Notes: generated by a model not told the origin, from the letters alone. A stretch of 64,000 bases of DNA from Bacteroidota bacterium (GCA_016706595.1 JADJJH010000001.1:496001-560000); one strand, 5' to 3'. Counted from the stretch's first letter, positions 40,172 through 51,200 are shown. Numbers and translations: made by a program.

Positions 40172-40189
40172 AGTTAGACTAATCTAACT
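40172..40189 (+). promoter_or_regulatory. Putative DtxR/MntR-type operator overlapping the NRAMP transcription start
   Basis: agttaga and tctaact form perfect 7-bp arms around ctaa. The pattern resembles the TTAGGTTAGNCTAACCTAA-type boxes of manganese- and iron-dependent DtxR-family repressors. It begins 5 bp after the -7 element, so a bound repressor would block RNA polymerase. Fits metal-repressed expression of a metal importer. Confidence 0.7.
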
Positions 40190-40205
40190 ATATAAGTTTT
40201 GTATA

Positions 40206-42083
40206 ATGCCATTCAATTCAGCATCAAAGAGTCTTGAAGAAGTTCATGAAACCATTGAAACCCGTGGTAAAAAAAGCTGGTTTCAAAAAATCATTCCATT
40301 TTTTGGTCCTGCCTATTTAGTATCTGTCGGCTATATGGATCCCGGCAATTGGGCTACCGATTTGGAAGGTGGTAGTCGTTATGGCTATGCACTTATTTGG
40401 GTTTTAGTAATGAGCAATATCATGGCCATCGTTTTACAAACCTTATGTGCTCGATTAGGAATAGTTTATAAAAAAGATTTAGCACAAGTAAATCGCGAAA
40501 CCTATCCTCCGGTTATTAATTTCTGTTTATACGTTCTTGCCGAGTTAGCCATTGCTGCCTGCGATTTAGCTGAAGTAATTGGTATGGCGATTGGATTAAA
40601 CTTATTATTTGGTGTGCCCATTTTATGGGGTGTAGTAATTACCATCGCCGACACATTTTTGCTTTTGTATTTACAACGCTTAGGCATGCGTAAAATGGAA
40701 GCCTTTATCATTAGTTTAATCGCTATCATTTTTGTGTCGTTTGCCATTGAACTGTTTTATGTAAAGCCTGTGCTCATTGATATACTAGGTGGATTAAAAC
40801 CTAGTCTGCCCGATGATTACGCCTTATATATTGCCATCGGAATTATTGGTGCTACGGTTATGCCGCATAATTTATATCTACATTCAGCCTTGGTGCAAAC
40901 GCGTAAGATTGGCGATGATGATGCATCAAAACGGAAGGCCATCAAATGGAGTGCTATTGATAGTACCATCGCATTAAACTTAGCTTTGTTTGTAAATGCT
41001 GCCATCTTGATTTTAGCCGCAGCTGTATTTCATAAAAATGGTATGACCGAAGTGGCGAGTATAGAAAATGCTCATCAGTTGTTAGAACCTTTGGTTGGAA
41101 ATACCGTGGCTCCCATATTATTTGCCATTGCTTTAATTGCGGCAGGACAAAGCAGCACGGTTACAGGCACTTTGGCCGGACAAATTGTGATGGAAGGATA
41201 TTTACATATTCGAATCAATCCAAAATTGCGAAGAATAATCACAAGGTCTGTAGCTGTTATTCCGGCATTGCTTACTATTCTTATTGCCGGTGAAGAAAAG
41301 GTTACCGACTTGTTGATCTTAAGTCAGGTGATATTAAGCATACAATTAGCATTTGCAGTGATCCCATTATTATATGCGGTTACCAATAAAAGAATGATGA
41401 AAAATTTCACCATCAAACCTTGGTTAACACTTGTTGCGGTTGCCATTACCGCTGTACTTCTATTTTTAAATATTAAAATGGTATTAGGAAAGTCTATTGC
41501 ATTTTTACATGAGAATACAAACTTTTGGTATGATGTATTAGTACTTGGAGGCTTGGTTTTGTTTACGATATTATTACTGCTTACCATTTTTTATCCGATG
41601 GTAAACAGAAATCGAAAGCAAGGAGAAAATAGAATGCATACCCAAAAACTGAATTTAGAAACGATTGTTATTTCCGATTATAAACAAATTGCCTTGGCTT
41701 TGGATTTTAGTGAACTCGATGAAAAAATTATTTCACATGCGTTTAAACAAGCCCGTTCAGAAACCAAATTTTTATTGATTCATATTGTAGAAAGTGCAGG
41801 TGCAAGAATTTTAGGAAACTATACTTCAGATAAAGAAACTGAGCAAGATGAAGAGCAACTCAAAATTTATTGCGAGCAAATTGAAAGATTAGGTAAGCAG
41901 GCAAGCTTTTGTTTGGGGTATGGAAATCGTTCGAATGAAATCGCTAGAATTGTACAAGAAGCAAATGCCGATTTATTAATTATGGGCGCTCACGGGCATA
42001 GTGGGATATTAGATTTTGTGTATGGACAAACTATTGAAAGTGTTAGGCATAAAGTAAAAATACCGGTATTGGTAGTTAATTAA
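40206..42083 (+). CDS. NRAMP divalent metal importer fused to a C-terminal UspA domain
   Basis: A 625-residue fusion. Residues about 30-460 are an MntH-like NRAMP transporter with at least 11 helices, the metal-binding DPGN in VGYMDPGNWATDLEGG (helix 1) and MPHNLYLHSALVQTR (helix 6). A short linker leads to a universal stress domain at about 485-625: LALDFSELDEKIISHAFKQA and the nucleotide-binding signature MGAHGHSGILDFVYGQT, where the last part deviates slightly from G-S-V/T. It probably imports Mn2+ or Fe2+ with protons; the UspA part may bind ATP or cAMP and gate transport, which is inference. Its promoter carries a DtxR/MntR-like operator. Confidence 0.9.
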   Translation: MPFNSASKSLEEVHETIETRGKKSWFQKIIPFFGPAYLVSVGYMDPGNWATDLEGGSRYGYALIWVLVMSNIMAIVLQTLCARLGIVYKKDLAQVNRETYPPVINFCLYVLAELAIAACDLAEVIGMAIGLNLLFGVPILWGVVITIADTFLLLYLQRLGMRKMEAFIISLIAIIFVSFAIELFYVKPVLIDILGGLKPSLPDDYALYIAIGIIGATVMPHNLYLHSALVQTRKIGDDDASKRKAIKWSAIDSTIALNLALFVNAAILILAAAVFHKNGMTEVASIENAHQLLEPLVGNTVAPILFAIALIAAGQSSTVTGTLAGQIVMEGYLHIRINPKLRRIITRSVAVIPALLTILIAGEEKVTDLLILSQVILSIQLAFAVIPLLYAVTNKRMMKNFTIKPWLTLVAVAITAVLLFLNIKMVLGKSIAFLHENTNFWYDVLVLGGLVLFTILLLLTIFYPMVNRNRKQGENRMHTQKLNLETIVISDYKQIALALDFSELDEKIISHAFKQARSETKFLLIHIVESAGARILGNYTSDKETEQDEEQLKIYCEQIERLGKQASFCLGYGNRSNEIARIVQEANADLLIMGAHGHSGILDFVYGQTIESVRHKVKIPVLVVN

Positions 42084-42389
42084 TTTGATTGCTTACAAAT
42101 TCTTTTACCGCAGAGAAGAGAGAAGCAGAGAGATTTACTTCGTTTATTTTTTAACGCTGAATTTTTTCATAGCGAAGGATAAGAGATGCAACGTTAAGTT
42201 TTGTGGTTAGGGAGGACTTCAATTCGTTCATACTTTTTTCACCGCAGAACGAGAGAGGCAGAGAGATTCACTTCGTTCATTAATTTTATTGAGGAGAAAG
42301 GAGAAGCAGAATCGTGAATCGTTTCTTTAATTTTCTTATACTCATATGAATTCAAATTAGGTTAAACCACAAGAAATTTAGATTTTTGC
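42084..42389. other. 306-bp gap with degenerate gcagagag-type repeats
   Basis: Two related stretches, accgcagagaagagagaagc with agagatttacttcg (about 42108-42140) and accgcagaacgagagaggc with agagattcacttcg (about 42241-42276), belong to a repeat family seen again at about 43308-43341. They are not palindromic, unlike the REPINs. No gene and no clear promoter. Confidence 0.6.
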
Positions 42390-43259
42390 ATGATGGAAAA
42401 TACCAAGGTGAAACTCATTGAATGTCCGCGCGATGCGATGCAAGGTTGGAAACCATTTATACCAACCGCAACCAAAATAGAATATATTAATGCTTTATTG
42501 AAAGTTGGTTTTGATACGATTGATTTTGGATCATTTGTCTCACCAAAGGCTATTCCACAATTAGCAGATACCAAAGAAGTATTGAAAGGATTAAACTTGG
42601 ATGATACAAAAAGTAAACTCTTAGCCATTATTGCGAATACACGTGGCGCAGATGAAGCCGTGCAATATGATGAGATTCATTACTTAGGATTTCCGTTTTC
42701 AATTTCAGAAACCTTTCAGCAATTGAATACGAATAGCAGTATTGAGCAATCTTTACAAACCGTTGAGGCCATACAGAATTTATGTGTGAAGCATGATAAA
42801 AAATTGGTGACTTATATTTCTATGGGCTTTGGTAACCCTTACGGGGATGAGTATAGTAGTGATATTGCCATCAAGTGGGTTGAGAAATTATCGGCGTTAG
42901 GAATTGATATTTTTGCGATGTCGGATACGGTTGGCGTTTCGAATCCTGAAAATATTTCTTATATCTTTTCAAATTTATTGAAGGCATTTCCTAGGTTAGA
43001 ATTTGGCGCCCATTTTCATTCGGTAAAAAATAAGGAACTCGAAAAATTAGAAGCTGCTTTTGAAAACCAATGCTATCGATTTGATAGTGCATTAAATGGT
43101 ATAGGTGGTTGTCCGATGGCGCAAGATGAATTAGTTGGCAATATGACTACCGAAACGGTCTTGACTTTTTTAGAGTCGAAAGGAATTGATACAGGCATTG
43201 ATAAAGATGCTTTAGACGAAGCTTTATTGCTAGTGAACAAAGTTTTTTCAGGACATTGA
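42390..43259 (+). CDS. Hydroxymethylglutaryl-CoA lyase-like enzyme
   Basis: A 289-residue DRE-TIM metallolyase. Starts VKLIECPRDAMQGWKPFIPT; family motifs are FDTIDFGSFVSPKAIPQLAD, MSDTVGVSNPENISYIFSNL, FGAHFHSVKNKE (metal-binding HxH) and the signature GIGGCPMAQDELVGNMTTE, where Cys is the expected catalytic residue. HMG-CoA lyase cleaves HMG-CoA to acetyl-CoA and acetoacetate in leucine breakdown. Compared with the usual opening E-VGPRDGLQ it has ECPRDAMQ, so it belongs to the divergent Bacteroidota branch. No other leucine pathway gene is nearby. Confidence 0.85.
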   Translation: MMENTKVKLIECPRDAMQGWKPFIPTATKIEYINALLKVGFDTIDFGSFVSPKAIPQLADTKEVLKGLNLDDTKSKLLAIIANTRGADEAVQYDEIHYLGFPFSISETFQQLNTNSSIEQSLQTVEAIQNLCVKHDKKLVTYISMGFGNPYGDEYSSDIAIKWVEKLSALGIDIFAMSDTVGVSNPENISYIFSNLLKAFPRLEFGAHFHSVKNKELEKLEAAFENQCYRFDSALNGIGGCPMAQDELVGNMTTETVLTFLESKGIDTGIDKDALDEALLLVNKVFSGH

Positions 43260-43717
43260 TTTTAAAACAGTGAACCAAGGAAATTTATTTTCACCACGGT
43301 TTTATTTTCACCGCTGAGAACGAGAGACGCAGAGAGATTCATCTGAGTTGTTTAGTTTTAGATGAAAGTGCCTTTATGCACTTTTAATTTGAAACGAATT
43401 TTGCATTTACTACCGATTGCCTACTAAATACTGTTTACTTTTTTACCGCAGATATGTGATGGCTTAATAATCCCATATTCCGCATTAGAAATGCATCATC
43501 GATATAAGAAATTGTAAATCAATCTTGAAGCAAGATTAACAACAATTTCTAAATCGGGATAAACCCAGCTAACACACTAGAATTTGCTCAAGGCAAATCC
43601 TATTGCGTAATCTGGGATAATACGCAGTTCCTTGCATGGTGCCAACGCCACCTAAGCCAAAAGCCTGCACGCATTTGATAACAAAAAAATATTCAGTTTA
43701 TGAGTACGATTATATAC
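43260..43717. other. 458-bp gap with one gcagagag-type repeat
   Basis: A third copy of the accgctgagaacgagagac / gcagagagattcatc repeat lies at about 43308-43341. The rest is AT-rich with no plausible coding frame, promoter or strong hairpin that I can support. Confidence 0.5.
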
Positions 43718-44803
43718 TTAGTTTACACCTATAGTTAGTAAGGTGTGTGTGTGTGCAATATTTACATCCTTCTTTAAAATTTGCAAATCGGCTTTTGCAA
43801 TCAAAGCTTCAAAAACTCGGCTATCGTACATCTGACTATTTCCATTTGCGATGGTAGTAAAATACAAGGAGGTCATTTGCAATGCATACATCGAGGCATG
43901 AAATGGTTGATTATCCCAAAAGGTTTCGTTGACAATAATTTTGCCACCTTCATTGAGCGCGGCTTTGCATTTTGTAAGAATATGCACGATTTCATCATCC
44001 GAAAAACAATCTAAAAATTGACTCATCCAAATGATATCATATTTGCCGGGTAATTCAATTTCTTGGTTCAACATATTATGCTCAATCAAAGTATATCTAC
44101 CTTCAAATCCTGCTTCTTTTAAATTATGATCCGATACTTCTAATTGTTTGCCCAAATCAACAAGGTACATATGGATATTAGGGTTGTGGGCTAAACATTG
44201 TAACGAAAATTTACCGGTATTGGCACCGATATCTAAAATAGCCGTTGGTTTCTCTTCAAAAATCATGGGCATCACCAACGGAAAAACAAAATCGGAATAA
44301 TAATGATCGAACTCGAACCAGCTTTTGGTTTGCAAAGGTGTTAATTGGGTAAGTCCTTCATATAAAGTATTCCATGGCCCAAGATAGGGTAGTCCTTTGG
44401 GTTTACCTTCTTCTATAGATTCTTTCAATTTTCCGGCACCATCATAACAGATATCGCGCATAAAATTAGTATTCACTTTCACCATCGCGTCTGAGATAAA
44501 CATCGATCCGGTTTTGGTGATAAAATATTTACCCTCTTCTTCGTATAATAAACCGATTCCGATACCGGCTTCAAGCAAAATGCGAACACCATACTTGCTG
44601 ATTGTTGCTTTAGAAAATATTTCATCGAAACTACAACCTTGCGGATGGTCGGATAATAATTCAAGTATTTTATAATCGCGTAGCAATACTGATGCATGAA
44701 AGGCATATGGTGCAAACGATAAAAAATGGGCTTTTTCAAGGGCCGTAAAAGCATGCAATTCTTTGTCTTTAAAGAAACTAAGGTTTGTTTTATTTTTAGT
44801 CAT
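43718..44803 (-). CDS. Class I SAM-dependent methyltransferase with N-terminal winged-helix-like domain
   Basis: I place the start at ATG 44803 (MTKNKTNLSFFKDKELHAFT), giving 361 residues; the frame extends 35 codons upstream without family features. The N-terminal part (RDYKILELLSDHPQGCSFDE, SKYGVRILLEAGIGIGLL) is a dimerisation/winged-helix domain as in O-methyltransferases. The Rossmann domain has motif I AILDIGANTGKFSL and YDIIWMSQFLDCFSDDEI. The pattern resembles bacterial small-molecule or polyketide O-methyltransferases. Substrate unknown, and no biosynthetic cluster surrounds it. Confidence 0.85.
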   Translation of the reverse strand: MTKNKTNLSFFKDKELHAFTALEKAHFLSFAPYAFHASVLLRDYKILELLSDHPQGCSFDEIFSKATISKYGVRILLEAGIGIGLLYEEEGKYFITKTGSMFISDAMVKVNTNFMRDICYDGAGKLKESIEEGKPKGLPYLGPWNTLYEGLTQLTPLQTKSWFEFDHYYSDFVFPLVMPMIFEEKPTAILDIGANTGKFSLQCLAHNPNIHMYLVDLGKQLEVSDHNLKEAGFEGRYTLIEHNMLNQEIELPGKYDIIWMSQFLDCFSDDEIVHILTKCKAALNEGGKIIVNETFWDNQPFHASMYALQMTSLYFTTIANGNSQMYDSRVFEALIAKADLQILKKDVNIAHTHTLLTIGVN

Positions 44804-45073
44804 AATAGAGGGTACAAGATGTAAATATAAAGTCGCGGGCTTTATTGTAAAAAGAATTGTTCGAGTAAAGTCAAATCTATTTGCAGTAAGTTCTTTTATA
44901 CACCTCAAGTTTTGAAACTTTATCTATCGCAGACTCGTCTTTCTTCACGATACAATCTATCCACAAAGAATTTTATGGTGAGCAATTTTTTGACTGGTTT
45001 TACTGGCAAGAAATGTGCTGGATAATTATTGTTGCCCAATTAAAACTTAACATTGAAATCATATTGAGAATTC

Positions 45074-45081
45074 TATCTTTG
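45074..45081 (+). promoter_or_regulatory. -7 element for ppk1
   Basis: TATCTTTG ending 9 nt before the ATG at 45091, with TTG at 45054-45056 as a weak -33. Predicts a very short leader and supports the downstream start. Confidence 0.55.
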
Positions 45082-45090
45082 GCTTTTTGT

Positions 45091-47154
45091 ATGAAGCATA
45101 AGTTGCACAATTCGAAATTATTACGCGATATTAGTTGGTTAGCATTTAATGCACGCGTTTTGCAAGAAGCTAAAGACCCCAATGTACATGTTGCCGAACG
45201 ATTAAGGTTTTTAGGTATTTTTTCGAATAACTTAGATGAATTTTTTAGGGTAAGGGTGGCTACGCTGAATCGTATGCTTAAATTCGGAAAAGAAACTAAA
45301 CGTTTTTTAGAAGAGAAACCGCAAACCATTCTAAAGCAAATTCAAGAAAACGTAATTTTGCAACAGAGGGAATTTGAACAAATTTATGCCGATATTGTTC
45401 GTGATTTAAAGAAACAAAAAATTGCGCTTGTCAATGAAAAGCAATTAAGCAAATCTTTAAAAACGTATGTTGAGAATTATTTTAATGATAAAGTGCGTAC
45501 ACATATCGCACCGCTCATGATTGAAAGTATCCCTGAACTCCCTTTACTTCGCGATAAATCTATTTACTTGGCATGTCTTTTAAGCAATAGCGACAATTCG
45601 TTTATGAATAGCTATGCCTTAATTGAAGTGCCCACCGAAACCTTACCTCGATTTGTAATTTTACCCACCGAGAAAGGCATTCGAAGTATTATGCTACTCG
45701 AAGATATTATTCGTTTATGTATGCCGGGTTTGTTTGCTCAATTTGGGTTTAATTCGTTTGAAGGTTATATCATTAAAGTTACTCGTGATGCTGAATTAGA
45801 TATTGATAATGATATTAATACCGATTTAATTAGCAGTATCGAAAAAGGCTTAAAGAATAGAAAGCGAGGAAAGGCTGTTCGTTTAGTGTATGATAAAAGC
45901 ATTCAAAAGAATTTGCTGAATTACTTAACTAAGTTATTGAGTTTGGGTAATAAAGATCATCTTGTTCCCGGAGGACGAATTCATAATTTTAAAGACTTTA
46001 TGGATTTCCCTAAAGAGGTATTCGAAAAGCGAAAACCACGTAATCAACCCTTTATTCATCCTTTATTAAAGCAGCCCGTTCGCATACTTGATGTATTGCA
46101 AAAGCAAGATGTAATGTTGCACTTTCCTTATCATTCCTTTGATTCGGTGATTGATTTATTGCGAGAAGTTGCGATAGATCCTTTTGTTGAGTCTATAAAA
46201 ATTACTTGTTACCGCTTAGCGCGTGAATCAAAAGTGGTGAATGCCCTAGTGAATGCTGTTCGCAACGGAAAAAAAGTAACGGTTGTACTTGAATTAAAAG
46301 CCCGATTTGATGAAGAAGCCAATTTACGTTGGAAACGAATTTTAGAAGATGAAGGTATTCACGTGATTCCTGGTTTGCCCGAACGAAAAATACATGCCAA
46401 GATTTGTTTGATTGCCAAACGCAATGGGAAAAATTTACAATATTACGGATTTGTAAGCACCGGAAATTTAAATGAACAAACCGCAAAGGTGTATGGCGAC
46501 CATTGCTTGTTAACTGCCAATAAAGTGATTGTAAGTGATATTCGCCAAGTGTTTAATTATATCGAAAAGCAAGAACAACCCGAACTTATTAAACGATGCA
46601 AATCTTTAATTGTATCACCTTTTACAACCCGATCTTTTTTTGTTGATAAAATAAGACACGAAGTAAAAAATCATCTTGCAGGCAAACCTGCCGGTATCAT
46701 CATTAAATTAAATAGTTTAACGGATGAAGTATTGATTGAAGAAATTTATGCAGCCGCTAAAGTGGGATTAGATTGCAAACTTATTATTCGTGGTATTTGT
46801 TGTGCTTTAACTACCCACGAAAAATGGAAGAAAAACATTCAAGCTATTAGCATTGTTGATGAATATCTTGAACATGCGCGTGTATTCTTTTTCGTAAATG
46901 GCGGCAAGGAGGATTTGTATATATCAAGTGCCGATTGGATGACGCGTAATCTTGATTATCGCATCGAAGTGAGTACTATAATCAATGACCCGAACATAAA
47001 AGAAGAACTGAAACACATTCTACAAATTCAACTCAACGAAAATGTAAAAGCGCGTGTACTCGATAACAGGCAATTGAATGAATATGTGAAGCCCGATAAA
47101 GATGCACTTGCCATTCGGTCGCAGGTTGAAATATATGCTTATCTTAAATCGTAG
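45091..47154 (+). CDS. ppk1: Polyphosphate kinase 1
   Basis: 687 residues from ATG 45091 (MKHKLHNSKLLRDISWLAFN); the open frame starts 26 codons earlier, but a promoter element lies in between. Typical PPK1: N-terminal LRDISWLAFNARVLQEAKD, FFRVRVATLNRML, middle head domain, and two phospholipase D-like C-terminal domains. Catalytic His lies in PERKIHAKICLIA; the nearby YYGFVSTGNLNEQTAKVYGD is conserved. It polymerises the gamma-phosphate of ATP into polyphosphate. The exopolyphosphatase gene follows 41 bp later, the common ppk-ppx operon. Confidence 0.94.
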   Translation: MKHKLHNSKLLRDISWLAFNARVLQEAKDPNVHVAERLRFLGIFSNNLDEFFRVRVATLNRMLKFGKETKRFLEEKPQTILKQIQENVILQQREFEQIYADIVRDLKKQKIALVNEKQLSKSLKTYVENYFNDKVRTHIAPLMIESIPELPLLRDKSIYLACLLSNSDNSFMNSYALIEVPTETLPRFVILPTEKGIRSIMLLEDIIRLCMPGLFAQFGFNSFEGYIIKVTRDAELDIDNDINTDLISSIEKGLKNRKRGKAVRLVYDKSIQKNLLNYLTKLLSLGNKDHLVPGGRIHNFKDFMDFPKEVFEKRKPRNQPFIHPLLKQPVRILDVLQKQDVMLHFPYHSFDSVIDLLREVAIDPFVESIKITCYRLARESKVVNALVNAVRNGKKVTVVLELKARFDEEANLRWKRILEDEGIHVIPGLPERKIHAKICLIAKRNGKNLQYYGFVSTGNLNEQTAKVYGDHCLLTANKVIVSDIRQVFNYIEKQEQPELIKRCKSLIVSPFTTRSFFVDKIRHEVKNHLAGKPAGIIIKLNSLTDEVLIEEIYAAAKVGLDCKLIIRGICCALTTHEKWKKNIQAISIVDEYLEHARVFFFVNGGKEDLYISSADWMTRNLDYRIEVSTIINDPNIKEELKHILQIQLNENVKARVLDNRQLNEYVKPDKDALAIRSQVEIYAYLKS

Positions 47155-47195
47155 TGTATCAATAAAGCAACTATCTTGCAGCTTCAATTTTTATC

Positions 47196-48101
47196 ATGCG
47201 TTTAGCTGCCATCGATATTGGTTCAAATGCCGCTCGTTTATTAATTAGCGATGTTACTATCTATAAAGATGGAACTTTAGATTTTACCAAAGTGAATTTG
47301 GTGCGTGTGCCACTTCGCTTAGGTTTCGATGTTTTTGAAACTGGCAGGATATCAGACCTTAAAAAAAATGAACTGATAGAAACCATGAAGGCCTATCGGC
47401 ATTTATTAAATGTCTACGATGTAAAAGGCTTAAAAGTGTGTGCCACTTCTGCTATGCGTGATGCCTTAAATGCAAACGAAATTATTCGTGAGGTAGAACA
47501 AAAAACCAATATTGCCATCAATGTAATCACCGGCAGCGAAGAAGCAGAGATCTTATACGAAACGCATCTTGCTGAAACCATGGATGCAAAAAATATGTAT
47601 TTATATATCGACGTAGGTGGAGGTAGTACAGAGCTCACATTTTACGGGCTGAATAAACCGGTATTAAAAAAGTCATTTGATATTGGCACCATTCGCATGC
47701 TCAAAGATTATCATATCGAATTACAATGGGAAGCTATGAAAACCTATGTGAAATCGACAGTAAAATCTAATTTGCCGATTGTTGCCATTGGTAGTGGAGG
47801 TAACATCAATAAAATATTTTCTATCTCAAAACGTAAAGCTGGTAAACCATTAAGCATCGAACAATTACGCGAATACCACAAAGAGATGAGCGTATTAACT
47901 GTTGAAGAGCGTATCCATCGCTATGGATTTCGTCTTGACCGTGCCGATGTAATTGTGCCAGCTTTGCAAATTTATTTATCGGTAATGCGTTGGGCAGGCA
48001 TCACCGAAATTTATGTTCCGCAAATTGGTTTAGCCGATGGACTTATCAAATTATTATATCGCGAAATGAGTTTTACAAGCTTGATGGGGAAACCATCTTA
48101 A
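47196..48101 (+). CDS. Ppx/GppA exopolyphosphatase family protein
   Basis: A 301-residue ASKHA-fold phosphatase: phosphate 1 motif LAAIDIGSNAARLLISDV, then YIDVGGGSTELTF (phosphate 2) and IGSGGNINKIFSI. It has only the N-terminal two-lobed domain; the C-terminal HD-like domain of E. coli Ppx is missing, as in short Bacteroidota forms. It may degrade polyphosphate or hydrolyse pppGpp. It lies 41 bp after ppk1, consistent with an operon for polyphosphate turnover. Confidence 0.9.
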   Translation: MRLAAIDIGSNAARLLISDVTIYKDGTLDFTKVNLVRVPLRLGFDVFETGRISDLKKNELIETMKAYRHLLNVYDVKGLKVCATSAMRDALNANEIIREVEQKTNIAINVITGSEEAEILYETHLAETMDAKNMYLYIDVGGGSTELTFYGLNKPVLKKSFDIGTIRMLKDYHIELQWEAMKTYVKSTVKSNLPIVAIGSGGNINKIFSISKRKAGKPLSIEQLREYHKEMSVLTVEERIHRYGFRLDRADVIVPALQIYLSVMRWAGITEIYVPQIGLADGLIKLLYREMSFTSLMGKPS

Positions 48102-48298
48102 TGTATACTTGATTTGTTTCTATTACCACCAAGTAGGTTAGTACATAGTAAAATTTGTTCGTTGGCAAGGCGTTGAAAAGAAAGTAAGCAGTTTATATTT
48201 GGCAGTGTGCGAATGGACAATAATACTCAATAAGGGATTGGGGTTTAGTATTGATTTTTCCTTTATATTTAATTTTACCGATTTCTAATCTTTTTATC

Positions 48299-51200
48299 AT
48301 GAAATTTATACATAACATCTGTTTGATATTTGGCATCTTCACTTTAGTTACTCACCCTGTGAAGGCCATTTATGTACCGGTTGCGGTAAGTGGTTTTAAT
48401 GCCGATGTGGTAGCCGATGTTCAGTTTGATGCACTAGGTTCAACCAATGCCGATTTTGATGGTGTAAGCTATGTGCTCATGAGTCAATCATATAATCCAA
48501 TGGGTACTTCATATATGCCTACCAACAATATAGTAACGAGTGTAATTCCTGCAACACCCGGACTCACCTATAATCTTGCACCGTATACGGCAAATAATTC
48601 GCTGCGCTTATCAGGAGCAACTTCTGGTACACTTACCTTTAATACACCACAATCGGCTTCGCAAATTTTTGTTTTAGGTGCTACCGGAAGTGGAACTGCG
48701 TCGCCTGATATCATCATCACATTTACCGATTTAACAACACAAGTATTTCCTGCTCAACTTTTTTTAGATTGGTTTTTTGGTGCAGGTTTTGCCATTCAAG
48801 GCATGGGACGAACACTCAGAACCACTAATGTAATTACTAATTCTACAACCGATCCGCGCTTGTATCAGGTACAACTCGATTTGCTTCCTGCTAATTATGG
48901 AAAGCAAATTCAAAGTGTAACTTTTAATAATACGGGTGCTTTTTTAAATGTGATGGGTATTTCAATTAATACGCCACCTGCCCCGTATGATCCTGCAGTA
49001 ACTGCAATTACCTCACCGGCAGGCAATTGTTTTACAGCTACGCAAACGATCACTGCAAATGTTTGCAATTTTGGTTCGGCAACTATAAATCTAGGTGCAA
49101 ATCCAATAGCCGTTACTTTAAAAGTTATAGGCCCATTAGGTACTAATTTTTATTCAACTACTTTAAATTCAGGTTTGCTTACTCCGGCCGGAAGTGCTTG
49201 TCAGACGGCGGTATTTAGTGGCGTAAATATGTATGCAGGTGGAACTTATTTATTAAATACCTCTCTGGTAATTTCTGGTTTGCCAAATGCTTATCTAAGT
49301 AATGATTCTCTTTCATCTCCCATCACCAAAATAAATTTTCGACCTACAGCCGGTCCAACTTATCAGCTTTGTCAGTATTGTTCAATACCTTTCGGGCAGG
49401 GTTTAACCGTTGGTGGATGCGCTACACCCATCAACGATTCGGTGACCATTCAATTTACAATAACCGGGCCTTGTGTTGATAATGTAGGATCAACAGCTGT
49501 TGGCACAAGTGTGGGGCCACCTTCAAATTGTGCCGATCAATACGCATGTAATTTTGCAAATGGTATTTTGCCGATACTCCCTGCTGGAGCATCATTTATC
49601 ACTCCGTCTGTTTTAACCGTAACTCACCTATCAACCATACCGGGTTCGTTTGCTAATGAAGTACGTATGAATATATTTGGGTCGGCGCCAATAGGCGCTG
49701 GTTTATATGCTCCGGGCTTAGCCGGATCTACTGGAACCGGAAGTACAGATTTTACTTATTCAAGAACTATTACAGGCACAACCATTGGTAATATCTACAG
49801 TGGAATTTCTGCTGGAGGTACTGTAAATTTAGGCTATTGGGAAAGTTTCAACGATAATTTTGCTACCAGTGATATTGGCATCAATGGCGGAGGTAATCCA
49901 ACAATGGCAACCTTAAAAATTTATTATCAATATGTGCCGGCAAGTTTTTCATGGTTTAATGTACCAAGCGGAGGAAGTAATTTATATAATTTTTCACCCT
50001 TTGATCCAATTTCTACACCTGGTTCAGGATTGAGTAATTCAAACACAGTGGGCACAAGCACATTTTATGCCGCTTGTTCAGGCAGTCCGGATTGTCGAAT
50101 TCCGGTGAACTTGCAAATCAATCCAACACCTCTTGCTTTCCAAGATACTTTAGTCTTTTGCGAATATGCCGTGGGTGCTAATAGTGCAATTTTTGATTTA
50201 ACTACCATGAATGGACCAGTTTCTGCTTTTGATCCATTAGCAAGCGTTTCGTATTTTAATGATGAAGCCCTTTTTTCACCGGTTCCAATTCCAAATAATG
50301 ATACCAGTAGTACCAATTTTGTGTATGTGAAAGTAGCCTACGCAAATGGATGTTTCTCGAAGGATAGTTTATTGCTTAATGTAAATAGCTTACCTGAATT
50401 TCCAAATAATATTCTTACAGGCTTTGCATGTATACCATCGTATATTGATGTGGCCTCTTTAATCAATCCTTTTAGTACCGTACCTCCTGGAACCGATACT
50501 TTATATTATAATGATGCAACGTATACCACCATGCATCCTAATCCACATATGATTACCAATGCCGATACAGTGTATGTGGTGTTTGCTACTAACTCAATTC
50601 CGGTTTGTTCTGATACGGCAACAGCCTATGTCGATGTTGCTCCGCTGAGTAATTTTATTTCAGGACAAAACACAACGACTAATATTTCAATGCCTGGATA
50701 TTTAGGATGTAATACAGTGAGTTTAACAGATGGGCAATCTGATACGATTCGATCAACCATGGATTGCAAACGAGTAGCTGCTGTAACTGATATTTTAAAT
50801 GGAACAAGTTTGGGAACCACAACCGTGTGCGAAGATATTAGTTCGTTTACACCATATCACAACGGACAACCTTATGCAAACCGATCGTATGAAATTAATG
50901 TAGCCAATAGCGATACGGCTATAGTTTGTTTGTATTATCTTGATGAAGATATACAACAATATAATACCGATGCCATTTTAAGTGGTTGGCCTTTATTGCC
51001 TAGCGCTGCTACTTTTCCTTTATATGTAAACAATATTGCGATTACTAAAGTACACAATGGTGATTTATTTACACCAGGTCATATTGCTAGTTCAATTCCT
51101 TCATCATCAATCTCTGCAAGCTATGATGCTACAACTACAGTTTGGACGATATGCTTTCCGGTGAGTGGGTTTTCGCATTTTTATCTTCATTCACGTAATC

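Larger units (their letters stand above)
39584..40205. other. 622-bp gap with duplicated palindromes and the NRAMP promoter
   Basis: Contains a 91-bp tandem duplication (39640-39821), each copy with a 30-bp REP palindrome, the second copy of the 92-bp direct repeat (39822-39913), a degraded type 1 REPIN (39913-39977), and the NRAMP promoter with operator (40136-40189). An 87-codon frame at 39753-40016 runs across these repeats and is probably fortuitous. Confidence 0.7.
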
